This document shows positions 11,673-24,735 of a DNA stretch of 64,000 bases, piece by piece. The first letter of the stretch is position 1, and each line of letters begins with the position of its first letter. The position numbers and the translations under genes are program-made. The DNA is from Favolaschia claudopus (taxonomy: Eukaryota > Basidiomycota > Agaricomycetes > Agaricales > Mycenaceae). Location of the stretch: positions 248,001-312,000 of the forward strand of contig JAWWNJ010000077.1 of the NCBI GenBank assembly GCA_037176885.1, written 5' to 3'. The notes beneath the pieces are model-generated. The model was given only the letters and a program-made list of their open reading frames with translations. It did no database searches and was not told the DNA's origin.

Positions 11673-13046
11673 ATACGGCCTGTACTGCACGAGAGATATA
11701 TTTGTTGTGCATCAGTTTGATTACGGAGAGATGCGTGCGTTTGTTTTCCTTCCGTCAACGGTCAGGCTCATTGTTCCGAGATCGATAACCTAGTCAAAAT
11801 ATTGGGCATTCCTGTTTTGTCTATTCAGTCTATTCCGTACTGGCCTCTGGCCAGTGCCCTTCGTCGAGCAGAGATCCAAGGTCAAATTCATCCGGCCAGG
11901 ATTCAGACCCAGGCTTGAGAAAGGCGGCATACTTTTGCAGCTTTGCTGCTAGTGCGTTGGCAGCGTAGTCCTTGGCTCACGAGTACTCAGAGCCATGATG
12001 GGCCATCCCTAGTTTCAGAAGATCAGCTAAGCGCGGGCGCCCCCACTGCGGTGAAAATGTTTTTTCCAATCTTCGGCCTTGATAAAAATGTCTATGTATA
12101 TATTTCAGACTAAAGTACTCTTTCGTTGTGCCAGAGATGGCAGGCTTGACGCGACACCAGGAACTGTCTACACCAGCTGACCAGCGAGTCTAATGAGATC
12201 ATGGCCAGACACTCAGGTAATAGTTGTATACCGCTTAGCGCTGGCTTTCTCAAGGCTTTCTGAAATTCTTGTCTTTCCGACTCGGACAACGTGTGAGACA
12301 CCTTGGAAGTTTGAGATACCGCTGTTGAAACAATGAACATCTGTTCGGGTCAACGCGTCTAGGAAGATAAATTGACGCAACGGAGTGACACAATCTCGCG
12401 TGACCATGAACTATTAAAGCCTGAGGCTCGTCCATGCCCTTTCAACCTCGGCAATTTTTGCGAAACCCCGCTTGTCCTAGACTCAGTCCACCAAATACAA
12501 AGCCCATCGATTCAGAGTTGAAGCCCATTTCTACCATAGTCGCCCACACCGTGACCCTGCAAGCCTGTCGTTCTGCCGGTAGATTACAGACGGTCTACTA
12601 TGAATGTCTCCGATGTCGAATGTACGGTCCATGTTTATTCTTTTCCACCAATGGAAAGGATCAACACCTTGTACCTTACAAATTCTTCGTTCTCGCTTGA
12701 ACTGACCGTCGAGACGGTCGCTCAAGAAACTTGGTACTCTTCATTTTCGAACACATTTTTGGCCATCCTCTACCCTCTCATCCGATTTAACGCGGAAATG
12801 GTGCTGTCATGAGTACGAACCAGATCCTTGACGTTTGGTATAAGCAGCCCACTACTTCTTGCCGCAACAAGAGGTCCCACATTGCAGCAGTTCCTTCCCA
12901 GGTGAACGTTATCCGGCGTACAACGTTTCGGGTCCGCGCGGGAACAAGTGCACACTCGTGAGTGGCGATCAATTTACCAGCAGGATGCTCTATATTGACT
13001 GTAGGTTAAATACGCAAAATACAGAATCATAGTTGACCGGTCTAAG
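11673..13046. other. Intergenic stretch with decayed coding sequence
   Basis: 1.37 kb between PP5 and the first decarboxylase. It contains the pseudogene remnant on the minus strand at about 11830-12095. The rest (12110-13000) has only short open frames without recognisable family blocks and may be further remnant plus the decarboxylase promoter. Confidence 0.5.
11830..12095 (-). pseudogene. Gene remnant of unknown family, with in-frame stop
   Basis: Read on the minus strand, a coding-like stretch runs RPRLADLLKLGMAHHGSEYS, then one in-frame TGA, then AKDYAANALAAKLQKYAAFL and an acidic tail ending WPEASTE with a natural-looking TAG at 11832-11830. Composition (Ala/Lys/Leu helix followed by an acidic tail) looks like the C-terminus of a real protein. 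No intact upstream exons or start were found, and a stop interrupts it, so it is called a remnant. Its family was not recognised. A short intron across the stop was considered, but no GT-AG pair of normal length fits. Confidence 0.4.
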
Positions 13047-14695
<1,649 letters not shown>

Positions 14696-15152
14696 GTGCT
14701 GGCCCATTGAGAGTCCACAACGGTAAAGTGATCCGAAGAGCTTGCCTTTCTAGGGTTCTTGTTGCGTATTCCTGGAATTTCGATATACAGTATCTTAAAC
14801 TTGATATTTTGTTCGATCAAAGGTCCAGTCCTGGTGATTGGTAGTTGCACCTTTAGTTGCCACGGTCGTCCTTTCCGCCCAATCTTCTCCGTTGAAACGA
14901 CATAGGCGTGTACCTGTTCGTCTATTTCAGTCGTGTTCTATCCATGACTGCTCGACTCGATATGCTTCGGAACACGTTCAGAGAGCGGCAATCCGTGTGT
15001 GAACAAACACCATTGGGTGCAGCAAAGATTTGCTCCGCCGATGTGAACACGCTACTTTGGTTTGCCCTGGTCAAGTGTTCTCTCCGTGCGGCCCTTTTAC
15101 AGTGGTTGGTATATAACCTGCTGAAGCAGCTCAATGTCGCACCACGGCCGAA
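14696..15152. promoter_or_regulatory. Spacer between the tandem decarboxylase copies
   Basis: 457 bases between the stop of copy A and the start of copy B. It must contain the copy A terminator and copy B promoter. No separate gene seen. Confidence 0.5.
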
Positions 15153-16798
15153 ATGGTGGCTGTCTCGTTGCGACTATACTCTGGAATTCTTGTTTTCGTA
15201 CAAGCTGCAGCTGTCTATGCTCGACAGTGGAATGACACTGGAAAGGGATCGATAATTTTCGAAGAGGCTTGGACTATTCCAGCTTTTATCCCTCAGATAT
15301 CGTATTGCTAAAATATTTCAACCATCAAGTTGGCTAAAACTATACACAGAAAGACGGTCCCTCCTGTAGGTTGGTGGGACTTGGCATTCCCCGATGTCGA
15401 TCTTGCTGATGAATGTGTAGGGCAGACTATTACAGAGTTGGAGGCAAACTTGCTCGACATTCATAACCAGCGTCTTGCTGGTATGGATGCCAATGGCGTA
15501 GACTATGTTAGTCGTTCCTGTCTGAAGTTCCAAAAAAGAGGCTCAACTATTGTTGAGATGGTTTTATCCTGCGCATCGCCTTGCATTCAGGTCAAAGAAA
15601 TTCCGCTTACTGTGATCTTGGAATGATTCTTTCGAATCAACTAGGGAATTTCGGACCAAGCTACTGCTGAGGGTATGGCCCGGAATGTTAACGACCAGCT
15701 CGCAGCAGAAATAGCCAACAATACTGTCCGTTTTGGGGGGTTCGCAGCGCTTGCCATGCACAACGCAACGACGGCAGCACTAGAGCTTGAAAGAGCCGTG
15801 AAAGAACTTGGATTTCTTGGTGCCTTGATCAATGACTATCGTTAGTGTTCTGCACATCTTTCATTGATCTAGATAGTTAACGCGTTAATGTGTAGAACAG
15901 TCGGGACCCGACAATGGTAACAGTCAGCTCATTAAAATAAATGTTTACTTACTAGTTGATGACAGCGACACTATTGTTCTATGATCAGCCTGAGTACGAT
16001 ATATTTTGGGCAAAAGTTACCGAACTGGACGTACCTGTGTACCTTCATCCGCGAACAAACATACAACAAATCCAGAATCTTCTCTATGGCCACGCTCCAT
16101 GGCTCAAAGGACCATCACAGGTGAGTTTGTTCGTCGGCAGTGAGAAGAACTAATCATATCATGTGGTAGGAATTCGCAGACACGCTTTCAACTCATGTAA
16201 TGGGTCTCTGTACGAACGGAATATTCGAGCAAGTTGCTTAAGCATGCTGGAAGACCCCCCACTCACTTGTCACATTTTTGCTCTAGTCGTTTCCCCAACC
16301 TCACCATTATTGTTGGACACCTTGGTACGAGCTATTTCTTGAACTCGAGGCCAGCCTCAAAACTGAGTCAAGGGGAACGAATTCCGTCGGACTTCTGGCG
16401 AATCAATGATCGCAAGTTTCGAATTATTCTCTGCAACTCATACTCAAACGGATTCAGAGTTGGCTCGTCAAATTCCAGCAGGTATGCCTATGCTCAGGAA
16501 CCTATCTTCATACTGGGCGACAAATTTGCTGGAAACTACAAGCGGCAATTTCGCGACAGAACTTTTCAATTTCCATGTCCAGCAGTTTGGCCTTCGTAAT
16601 CGCATTCTGTATTCAGTAAGAAAACGGTTCTCAGTTGAGGGGCCCAGATAATGAGTGCTTTAACAGGTGGATTACCCCTACGTGCCGATGGAGCAGGGTA
16701 CCGCCTGGCTGAATGGGCTCACAGAGACGATGATCGACGAGGATTTGCTGGCTTTGAAGAGAGGGCTGGCAGTGGAATTGTTGCGCCTGAATCGGTAG
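15153..16798 (+). CDS. 2,3-dihydroxybenzoate decarboxylase-type amidohydrolase, copy B
   Basis: Tandem paralogue of copy A with the same exon layout and motifs: [132 protein letters not shown] and VDYPYV. The start at 15153 gives a hydrophobic leader (MVAVSLRLYSGILVFVQAAA), so both copies look secreted or membrane-routed. Exon 1 is 15153-15301 and exon 2 is 15350-15506, longer than the matching part of copy A. Two introns use GC-AG ends (16229-16286 and 16412-16457), where copy A has GT-AG. The reaction, decarboxylation of an aromatic acid, is inferred from the family. The frame is intact to the TAG at 16798. Confidence 0.85.
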
Positions 16799-16962
16799 AA
16801 TACGGTCTGACCCACTGAATATATTGCTGCGTTGAATTGTTTTTTTGCCGTTGAGACTGTTGTGAGCAAGTCGTCCGAAGTGTCGTTGCGTCCCGTCACA
16901 CATGTCACAAGTCACACTACCTTTTGGCCGCCACACTCACTGTCATAATTCGTGGGGGGACA

Positions 16963-19661
16963 ATGGACAAAACCAAGGCGAAGCTCGCGTCTACGAAACT
17001 ATCCGCTTTCTTTGACACGCATGAAGACGATGAGCCTTCGTTCCCAGTGCGATGGATAGAGCCGCTTTGTCTTCACCACACTTACCGATGGATAGCAAAA
17101 GACAGTGGATGATGCTAAGTTGTCGCAATATCTAACTGCTGGGACTGTCCGGAAATCTCGTAGAGAGAAGGAGCAAGAAGCTGCTGAAGCTAAGAAAAAG
17201 GAGGAAGAGGCTGACGCTGCCCAGGCGTATCGAGAGTTTCTGGAAACCTTCGACACCGATCATAGTGCCCCCAAATCCACTTCGAACTTTGTCAAAGCGG
17301 ATTCAAAAATGGCTTATATGCCAGTGTCAAGAGACTTCACTGAAGGATCTTCCCGTACGACCAGCGGAAAGCCCAGGGTAAGAACATAGTTTTTTCATGC
17401 TGAATTTCACCTCTGAAGGCTGTCATATTTCAAGTCTCCTTCTCCATCCGCTGCACCGAAACCAAAAGGAAAACGTGCGATGGACGCGTTTCTGGAGGAA
17501 ATTAAGAAGTATTCCATCGTTTCCGTTTTTGGGCTTAACATATTCGAACTTCCGATTTACACCACACTTTCATCTAGGGATCAAGCTGAACGGGAAGCCA
17601 AGTACTCTAGACATGGTCTGTAGGTTTTGTTTGGTCTGTGCATGCGTCTCATAACTTTCAAAGCCTCTGGACATGGTCGTTCAGTCACCGCATTGGCAGG
17701 TTCGTGTCTTGCTACGCAGAATGACTGGCACTGAACACAGAAATAGCATATGAAGGTCAAAGCGGAAGCAAGGATCGTGGCGATCCTCTGGTAAAACTCG
17801 ATCACCAGGTATTATGTTCATGGCTGAATAGACACAGACCTCCAATGTGTTCGTCGCCAATCTACCTCCTCATGTGACGGAACAGAGCCTGGGTGTTTTC
17901 TTTGCCCGGTGCGGTCCTGTAGGATCTGTAAGCTTTCACCCGAGAATGTTGCTCTGTTTGACGAATTGTCTCAGGTCAAAATTATGTGGCCTCGCACTGA
18001 TGCATCCGCTGGCCCTGGGGCAGACATGACCAATTCTCGCCGGGCTAAGAGCACCGGACTCAGCGGCTTTGTGTCGTTCATGAAACGCAAAGATGCCGAA
18101 CAGGCTCTCCGCGAATTGGATGGATTTGACTGGGGAGGGTCAATTCTTCGCGTAGGATGGAGCAAAGCTGTTCCCATCGCTCAGAAACCCATGTATGGTG
18201 AGAATTTTTCTGTCTGTCGTATTTTTCGTCATCTAATGACGACAGTCTCTGGACCAGCTAAAAATTCCGAATCGGGTCTGCATCATAGTCGCAGTCGTTC
18301 CAGGTCGCCTGCTCGAGAGCGACGCCACGGACGGTCCTCGCGACGCTCTCCCAGTCCATGGAGTCGCAGCCGCTCCGCCTCGCCTCGGCGGCGGTCTCGT
18401 AGCCGTTCTCGGCGCCGTGACGACTCACGCAGCCCGTCGCCCCGTCGTAACCATATACGCGACGAGGAAGAAGAATTTGTTACCGATACATTCATTCGAG
18501 CTGTAGCCGCTGAAATCAAAGGGCATGACTCTAAATATGAGCAGAATCTCAGAGACCGAGAACGCAGCAACCCCAAGTACGCATTTCTATTGAGGAAGAA
18601 CGTACGTTTGTCGATATCCCAAATGTTGCCCCCGAGGCTAACCTTCAGCGCAGCATCGGCGTCATGCTTTCTATCGCGGCCTCATGGAATCAGATCGACC
18701 CCTTGACCCGGAATTCGACGACGATGTATGAAGTATTCTCTGAGCTGCATTCTGACTTAAATTTGTCATAGGGGTACAATTCCATCTATTCCAGTGATTC
18801 TGCAGAGGATTCTGAACGAGAAAGAGTTCGCAAAAACGTTCTTGGGAAGTTGGCTCGAAAGCGATTCGAAGCTATGCTCAGGGCATTATCGGGTAAGCGT
18901 GGGGAAATGGCTCGGTGTATGGCGTTCAGCCTTGAGCATGCTGAGGCTGCTCACGAAGTAAGCCCGATAGTTTTTTGAGATGCTGAAGCTGACAGACTGT
19001 CCAGGTAGCGGACATAATCATCGCATCCCTTCTCGTTGATGGCACACCAGTACCGCGAAAGGTTGCCAGGCTGCATCTCATCTGCGATATCCTACACAAC
19101 TCGGCCGCTTCCGTTCCTAGTGCTTGGAAATTCCGTCAAGAATTCCAGGCTCGGCTTGGAGTTGTGTTTGACCATATGGCCAACATATACCATTCTTTCC
19201 CTGGCAGAATAACCGCCGACATTTTCAAGAAGCAGATCACAGCCGTTGTTGATATCTGGGAGGACTGGATAGTCTTCCCCCCTGATTTCACAACGGAACT
19301 GCGATTGAGACTGGAAGGAACGTCCGTCGAGGACGAACGGAAATCACAGGAGAGGTCCGAGCCTGCAAAAGCGGACACGGCTCCCGTCCCTTCGCGTTTC
19401 AAAACCAGCACATTCCAACTGGCTACAGCCCCCGTTGACCTGACTCCGACCGATGCTGATTTGGATGGTGAAGCGTTGGTGGACGACGTTGACGGGATCC
19501 CGATGGACGATATTGACGGCGAGCCCGTTGATGGTGAACCAATGGAAGAAGATATGGACGGTGAACCTCTGGACGATGACATTGACGGGGCTCCGATGGC
19601 AGGTGACATGGATGGTGAACTATTGGACGAGGATGTCGACGGAGTACCGATGGAGACCTAA
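16963..19661 (+). CDS. U2 snRNP-associated SURP domain protein (U2SURP/SR140-like)
   Basis: A multi-exon gene with the full U2SURP domain order. A Lys/Glu-rich N-terminus (SRREKEQEAAEAKKKEEEA) is followed by AYREFLETFD. An RRM comes next (SNVFVANLPPHVTEQSLGVF ... GLSGFVSFMKRKDAEQALRE). The SURP region includes ETPKYAFLL-like AFLLRKN and HRAYRG. A CID-like helical domain follows: NVLGKLARKRFEAMLRALSG, GEMARCMAFSLEHAEAAHEV and an LHLICDILHNSA block. An Arg/Ser/Pro-rich segment near 18290-18450 resembles SR domains and here sits after the RRM. The protein works in the spliceosome with the U2 snRNP at the branch site. The C-terminus carries an unusual run of acidic DGE/DGxP repeats (19455-19658). 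Confidence 0.88.
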
Positions 19662-19818
19662 ATACTAAATGATTACCTCTGAATGTCTACGCGTCTTGTA
19701 TGTTCAGCTGGTTGTCTGTTTGTTTGTTTAGGTAGTAATTTAGTTTTCAATTCAGAGCACGAATAAATCCTCCATGTTTGTTCCATTAAGTAATAGCGAT
19801 AGCAAGTTAGATAGTTTT

Positions 19819-22800
19819 TTAATCCTGCGGACCATTGCGGCGCTGAGGACGGCCGCCAGAAGAGGTCATACGAGTAATGGCCTCTTTCGCGGCTAGTATA
19901 TCGTTCTCCGTCCCTGAACGAACATCGTCAATCTGAACTCCTTACATTGAGATGGAAAGTGGACCCACCAATGATAACGATAGTGCTGTTTTCGCGACTC
20001 ACAGTGATATCTGCTCCCGTCTCTTGACGAAGGCGAGCAACGTTGGCGCCCTTCGACCCAACAATCCGAGGGAACATCGTGCGGTCGGGAAGAGTCAAGA
20101 ATCCAACATGAGACATGCGCCCTGCATGCTCGATGGCATCCTTGACCTGTTTCTCCGCACGGTCCAGACCAGCTTGATCTTTAGCTTTCAAAGTCCAAAC
20201 CGAGTCACCCTCCTCCGCATCCTGGTAGTTTGCCGTAACCTCCCACTGAACTGCCGAAGCATCGGCCTCGGTGTCGTCGATGCGCGCAGCAGAGCCATTG
20301 GCCGGAGGCTGGGGAGGAACGGCGGATTTGGCTGGCTGTACAGATTGATCCACCTGCACGCCATAGTTCCTCAGGGTTCGGAAGAACGCTGGCCAAGTCA
20401 TAAGCACGATTCATTGATGTGGAAGTATAGTATATTTACCACCCTGCTGCGAAATGACATGATGGTACTTCAGCGGCACTGTGACGGTGGTCGAAGGACC
20501 ATCGACAGCCGCCGGTTTGACCTGCTTCTAGAAAGAAACTCAGAAAAAGGCCTCTTGGACTTGAACAAAAGAATCCACCTTGAGCTCCTCAAGCGCCTTC
20601 TCGCACGCCGCACGCGGGCCAGAGACCTTGACGATGTTGGCCGCATCCACGTCTTTCACGTCTTCCGCGTTCTCTGGCTCACCGACCTGAGCGTATGATC
20701 GAGAGCCGGGGAACTGGACCTGGGCGCCGGTGCGGTCTTGCAATTCGTTCAAGTGTTGACCCCCACGTCCAATGAGGGCGCGATGCTGGCCAGCCGGGAT
20801 ATCGACGGCAAGAACTACACGGTCGCGCAGACCGGCAACAGTCTTCTCCAATTCGGCTTTGAGCTTGGCGACAAGCTTTGGCTCACCGCGAAGGCGAACC
20901 TCATCCATAACGGCGTCGCCTTGGCGAGGGCTATACAAAGGTCAATGCATGAACTTGAAGAAAGATATTCGATTCAAAACATACAATCTGATTAAGCCAG
21001 CCTGAGCCTTGGTGTCCGATGGCCCGCCACACCTCTGAACGAGGTCCCGTAGACCCTGTCCACCAGCACCAATCAAGGTGCGGTGGAACTTGCTCTCAAC
21101 AGTGACAGTCGCAGTGGTTTCTTCTGTCACCTGGTCCGCGATGGCCATTATGGCTGTTTTCGCTGCCGCAATAGCCTTCTTGGTGCCGCGTACGGTAATG
21201 TTGGTCACCGCGGAGTCGTCAGAAGCCTTGTCCACGTCGATTTGAGCCTGAGTCTCGTCCTTAATCTCGTTGATAGACGCGCCGCCGCGACCAAGAATGC
21301 GCGCAACCGCACGATTGGGAACCGTGAATTTGATGATATTGTTGGCCTCTTTCTCGAATTCGACAGCGTCGAGCAGCTCGGCCTTGGCATTGGCGACCCC
21401 CTTTTTGCCGCCCTTAACAAGTACCTCATCCGACTTGAGGGCCTCGCGCGTCTTGCCCTCACCATTGTCTGCCGATTGCCGTGGGAAAGTAATTTTGACC
21501 GAGTATTTGTCTTCCAAGCGAACAGCATACTTGCCACCCTGTCCAATGAGCGACGAGTGATATTGGGCAGGGATCTTGAGAATTTCGGAAGTCTCGTCCG
21601 CAAGCCGTTCGATTTGAGCAAGGATGCGTTTTTTGGCCTCTTCGACATTTTCCTTCCTGCCAGTGATCTACCAATGAATGAGAAAGAGTGCAACTCAGAT
21701 GTATTTGCATGCTCACCTGAACCTTGGACTTCTGGTGCACAGCCTTCTTCTTCTTGCCTCCAGACTCCTTCTCCTTATCGTCGAGTTCGTCTGAAACATC
21801 AACCTTGACCCCAAGCTGATCGCGAAGCTTGTTGACACCAGCGCCATGAGAACCAACGATGCGTCCGACATACTCACGGTCAATGTCGAACTCAGTAGAC
21901 TGGCCGTGTTATCAGAATAAGATAGAGGGCCAACAGGGCGAACCTACATAGCTGTTGACAATCTCATCGTTCTTGGCACTTTCGATGATAGAAAGAATTT
22001 CCTTGACGGCGCGATCCACGTCCCCGCTGGCACCACGGAGCACGATAACGTCCTCACCCTCAGGTGCATTAGCCTCGGCGCCGACTTTGATCGACAGCGT
22101 CTTGTCTTCGCCAATGATTGCATTGAGAGTGGTGTGATTCTTGCCTACAACAGCATCATGCCAGCGCTTCTCGACGGTCATGGTTTGGCTCTTGACGTCT
22201 GCGGCATCCTTGGCTAGTTTCAAGATCTCCTTCGCCACCTCTTCAAGGTGTCGCTTTTTCTCGTCCGGAGAAGGTGAAGCATTTGCAGACATGGGGTCAT
22301 AAACGAGTAAAACCGTGGACTGTTCAGCAGACTCCGGGGGGAAGAACGCGTGGACATTGTGCACTTCATGGAACTGCTTTAACCTGTGGGCACGATGAGC
22401 CTTCGTTCTGAAAGAAATAACGGACCCACTTCTTGGCGTTCTTGCCTGTGATGAATCGGTGCACGAGCCAGTCGACGTTGATTTCCTGTGTGGCACCGAT
22501 GAGCTTGCCGATGAGTTCCGATACCTGGCGAACGACGCCGTCGACGTCCGCCTTGTTTCCAATGATGTCAATGTTCAAGATCGACGCCTTCTCCACGACT
22601 TTGGGGTCGGGAGTATAGACGGCAACACCAGGATGAGCGGTGCTGAGAGTCTTGGGATAACCGATGCGCAACATGTACTGCAGGAGTTGCTTGGAAAGCG
22701 CGATGGGACCAGGCAGGGGGAACTCGTGGATATACTGCGAATTGGCTTTCTCCATGACCGCGCCGAGGCCAGTAGCAAGGTCGGTACTGGCACCCCACAC

Positions 22801-24010
22801 TGTCACTTCATCACTCTGTTCGTCTGCTTTCGCTACGATCACGACGCAGCGAGCCTTTGCGAGAATCTCATCAGCAGACTTGCCGACGAGCAGACGGTGC
22901 TGGCGCTTGGGAAGTTGGATTTTCAGCGAAGTGAGGCTGGAAGAGAAATGTTCAATGGTGCCTTTGATTGAATCGACCGCGCGGCCCACGGCCTCGCGCT
23001 CGCCGTTGACGGTGATCTCGCGCTCTGCAGCGTTGAGAGCGAGTGAGACGGTCTCAGGTTCGGCAGCTGCAAGGAAAGCAGCCTTGCGCGCTAGAACATA
23101 CGGAAGGATATGCCCGGGGATGTCGCGCACACGCTGCGTGGACTTGGAGGTCTTGGACGAAATGATCTGGTTGAGCATGGCCTGTGCCTCATAGGCCAGA
23201 GGCTGCGGACCAGTGAGAGTGACGGGGACGGTGATCTGGTCCTCTTCGTCATCACCATTGGCGGGGGTGACTTTGCCGCTGGCGTGACCGTTACCGTTGG
23301 GGGCAAGCGAGTCCCTTGGGGGAATATCGACTCGCACGCTCGTCTGGTCCCGAATCTGCTTCAGCGTTGCACCTGGGGATAACGTAAGAAACGGAGGCAA
23401 GAGAAACCCATGTTGCACTACCTTTGGGTCCAATGATGGATGCAATCGTTGAGACCGGTGCGTTGATGGTGAGAGTGATCTGAGAGGGGGGGAAAGTCAA
23501 ATCCTCGGGGATGAGTTACGGGATACGGAGGAGACACACCACTGGACTGAGTAGAGCGAGGAGACTGCGTTTAGCCTTGTCGAGTTCCTTTTGAGTTTCG
23601 GCCTTGAGGTGGAAGGTGGTCTGGCGGGTTTTCTGGTTGGCAGAAGCCTCCAGTTTGACCTTGTACTTTGCCATAACCTGCTTCATGACCTCGCCGAGGG
23701 TGGCTGGCTTACCGTCCTTGCCGCTGTTGGAAAGGTCCATGGAGCTGATTGTGAACGAATCAGCGAAAACCGGGGCCTGTTTGACGGCGGGCTTGCGAGC
23801 GGGAGCCCAGGCTGTTTTGGGTGCCGCAGCAGCAGGAGGAGTTGAGGCAGCGAGACTGGGGAAAGCCGAATGAGAGTCAGTGTCGAGTTCCGAAGAAACC
23901 TGAGGGGTATTGCGAGTCTTGGGCAGGGGGGACTCCACAAGACTAGGGAAAGGGTCGGGGGCACCCTCGAGGTTATGCCTCCGTTGGAGGTCAGCGGCAC
24001 TGAAAGCCAT
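19819..24010 (-). CDS. SCP160: Vigilin, multi-KH-domain RNA-binding protein (Scp160-like)
   Basis: A minus-strand gene of roughly 1,270 residues in several exons. At least ten KH-type loops can be read in order, including IGPKGATL, VGKSADE, TGKNAKK, VGKNHTTL, VGSHGAGV, LGRGGASI, IGAGGQGL, IGRGGQHL and VGSKGANV. Some (VGKSADE, TGKNAKK) lack the second Gly of the GxxG loop, as is usual for degenerate KH repeats of vigilin. The N-terminus is a disordered leader starting MAFSAADLQRRHNLEGAPDP. The C-terminus ends with a Gly/Arg-rich tail before TAA at 19819. Vigilin binds mRNA and polysomes at the ER membrane and in yeast affects translation and ploidy. Domain number and order match the family. 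Confidence 0.92.
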
Positions 24011-24735
24011 TGCAATTTGCGGGTGTCCGAGAAGCGATGAGCCTTTGACGAGGGAGACCTATTCGATTACGATGAATCGACCAGCGAAATAGACCGGAAG
24101 ATGGAAGTTGGGAAAGAAGAGTTTTGATATGTGACCAGCTCGCAGTGACACGTCGCAACTTTGTCGTAAACCACCTAATTCAGTCCAATTATCCCCAGAA
24201 CAAATCCATGGAAAGTCTCGAGGTTGCTGTCTGCCATTGTAGTCTCCGCCGCCGTGCAAGACATGTCTCTCAACTGTAACAATTCCGAGTTTCTATTCAA
24301 ATCTCTTTTCGAGACGAGAATTGAACTGCGTCTGCATTCTATTTTATATGTTGCCTAACCTCTCTCTATCGTCACCCTGAATCTTTTGCTCTCGTAGTGA
24401 TTGGCTACTGGCAGCTGCTTTACAACCCATCGAAACAACACTTGCATTCGGAATGAACTTGGACAGACTACAAGCATTTTCAATTCAACAACTAGAAATC
24501 ACTATAAACCACTACGTTCAATTCCCAATTCCACAGTTCTCGTCAACCGTTGAACGCGAGCAGCATGTGGGCCAACCAGGACTCATATAATCACCATAAC
24601 AGCCACCGCGGTCCACGATGATAAGGCATAGTCTTCAGCCACTCCGAATAGTGCGAAGACAGTTGACGGCGCCAGGCCCAGTAAAAACAATCTTTACATT
24701 CTTAGCAAAGGCAACTTGACTGCTACAAGCGGACT
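24011..24735. promoter_or_regulatory. Intergenic region, vigilin promoter
   Basis: 725 bases between the vigilin start and the F-box gene stop, both on the minus strand. The part near 24011-24260 should be the vigilin promoter and leader. I see no gene or clear repeat in the rest. Confidence 0.5.
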
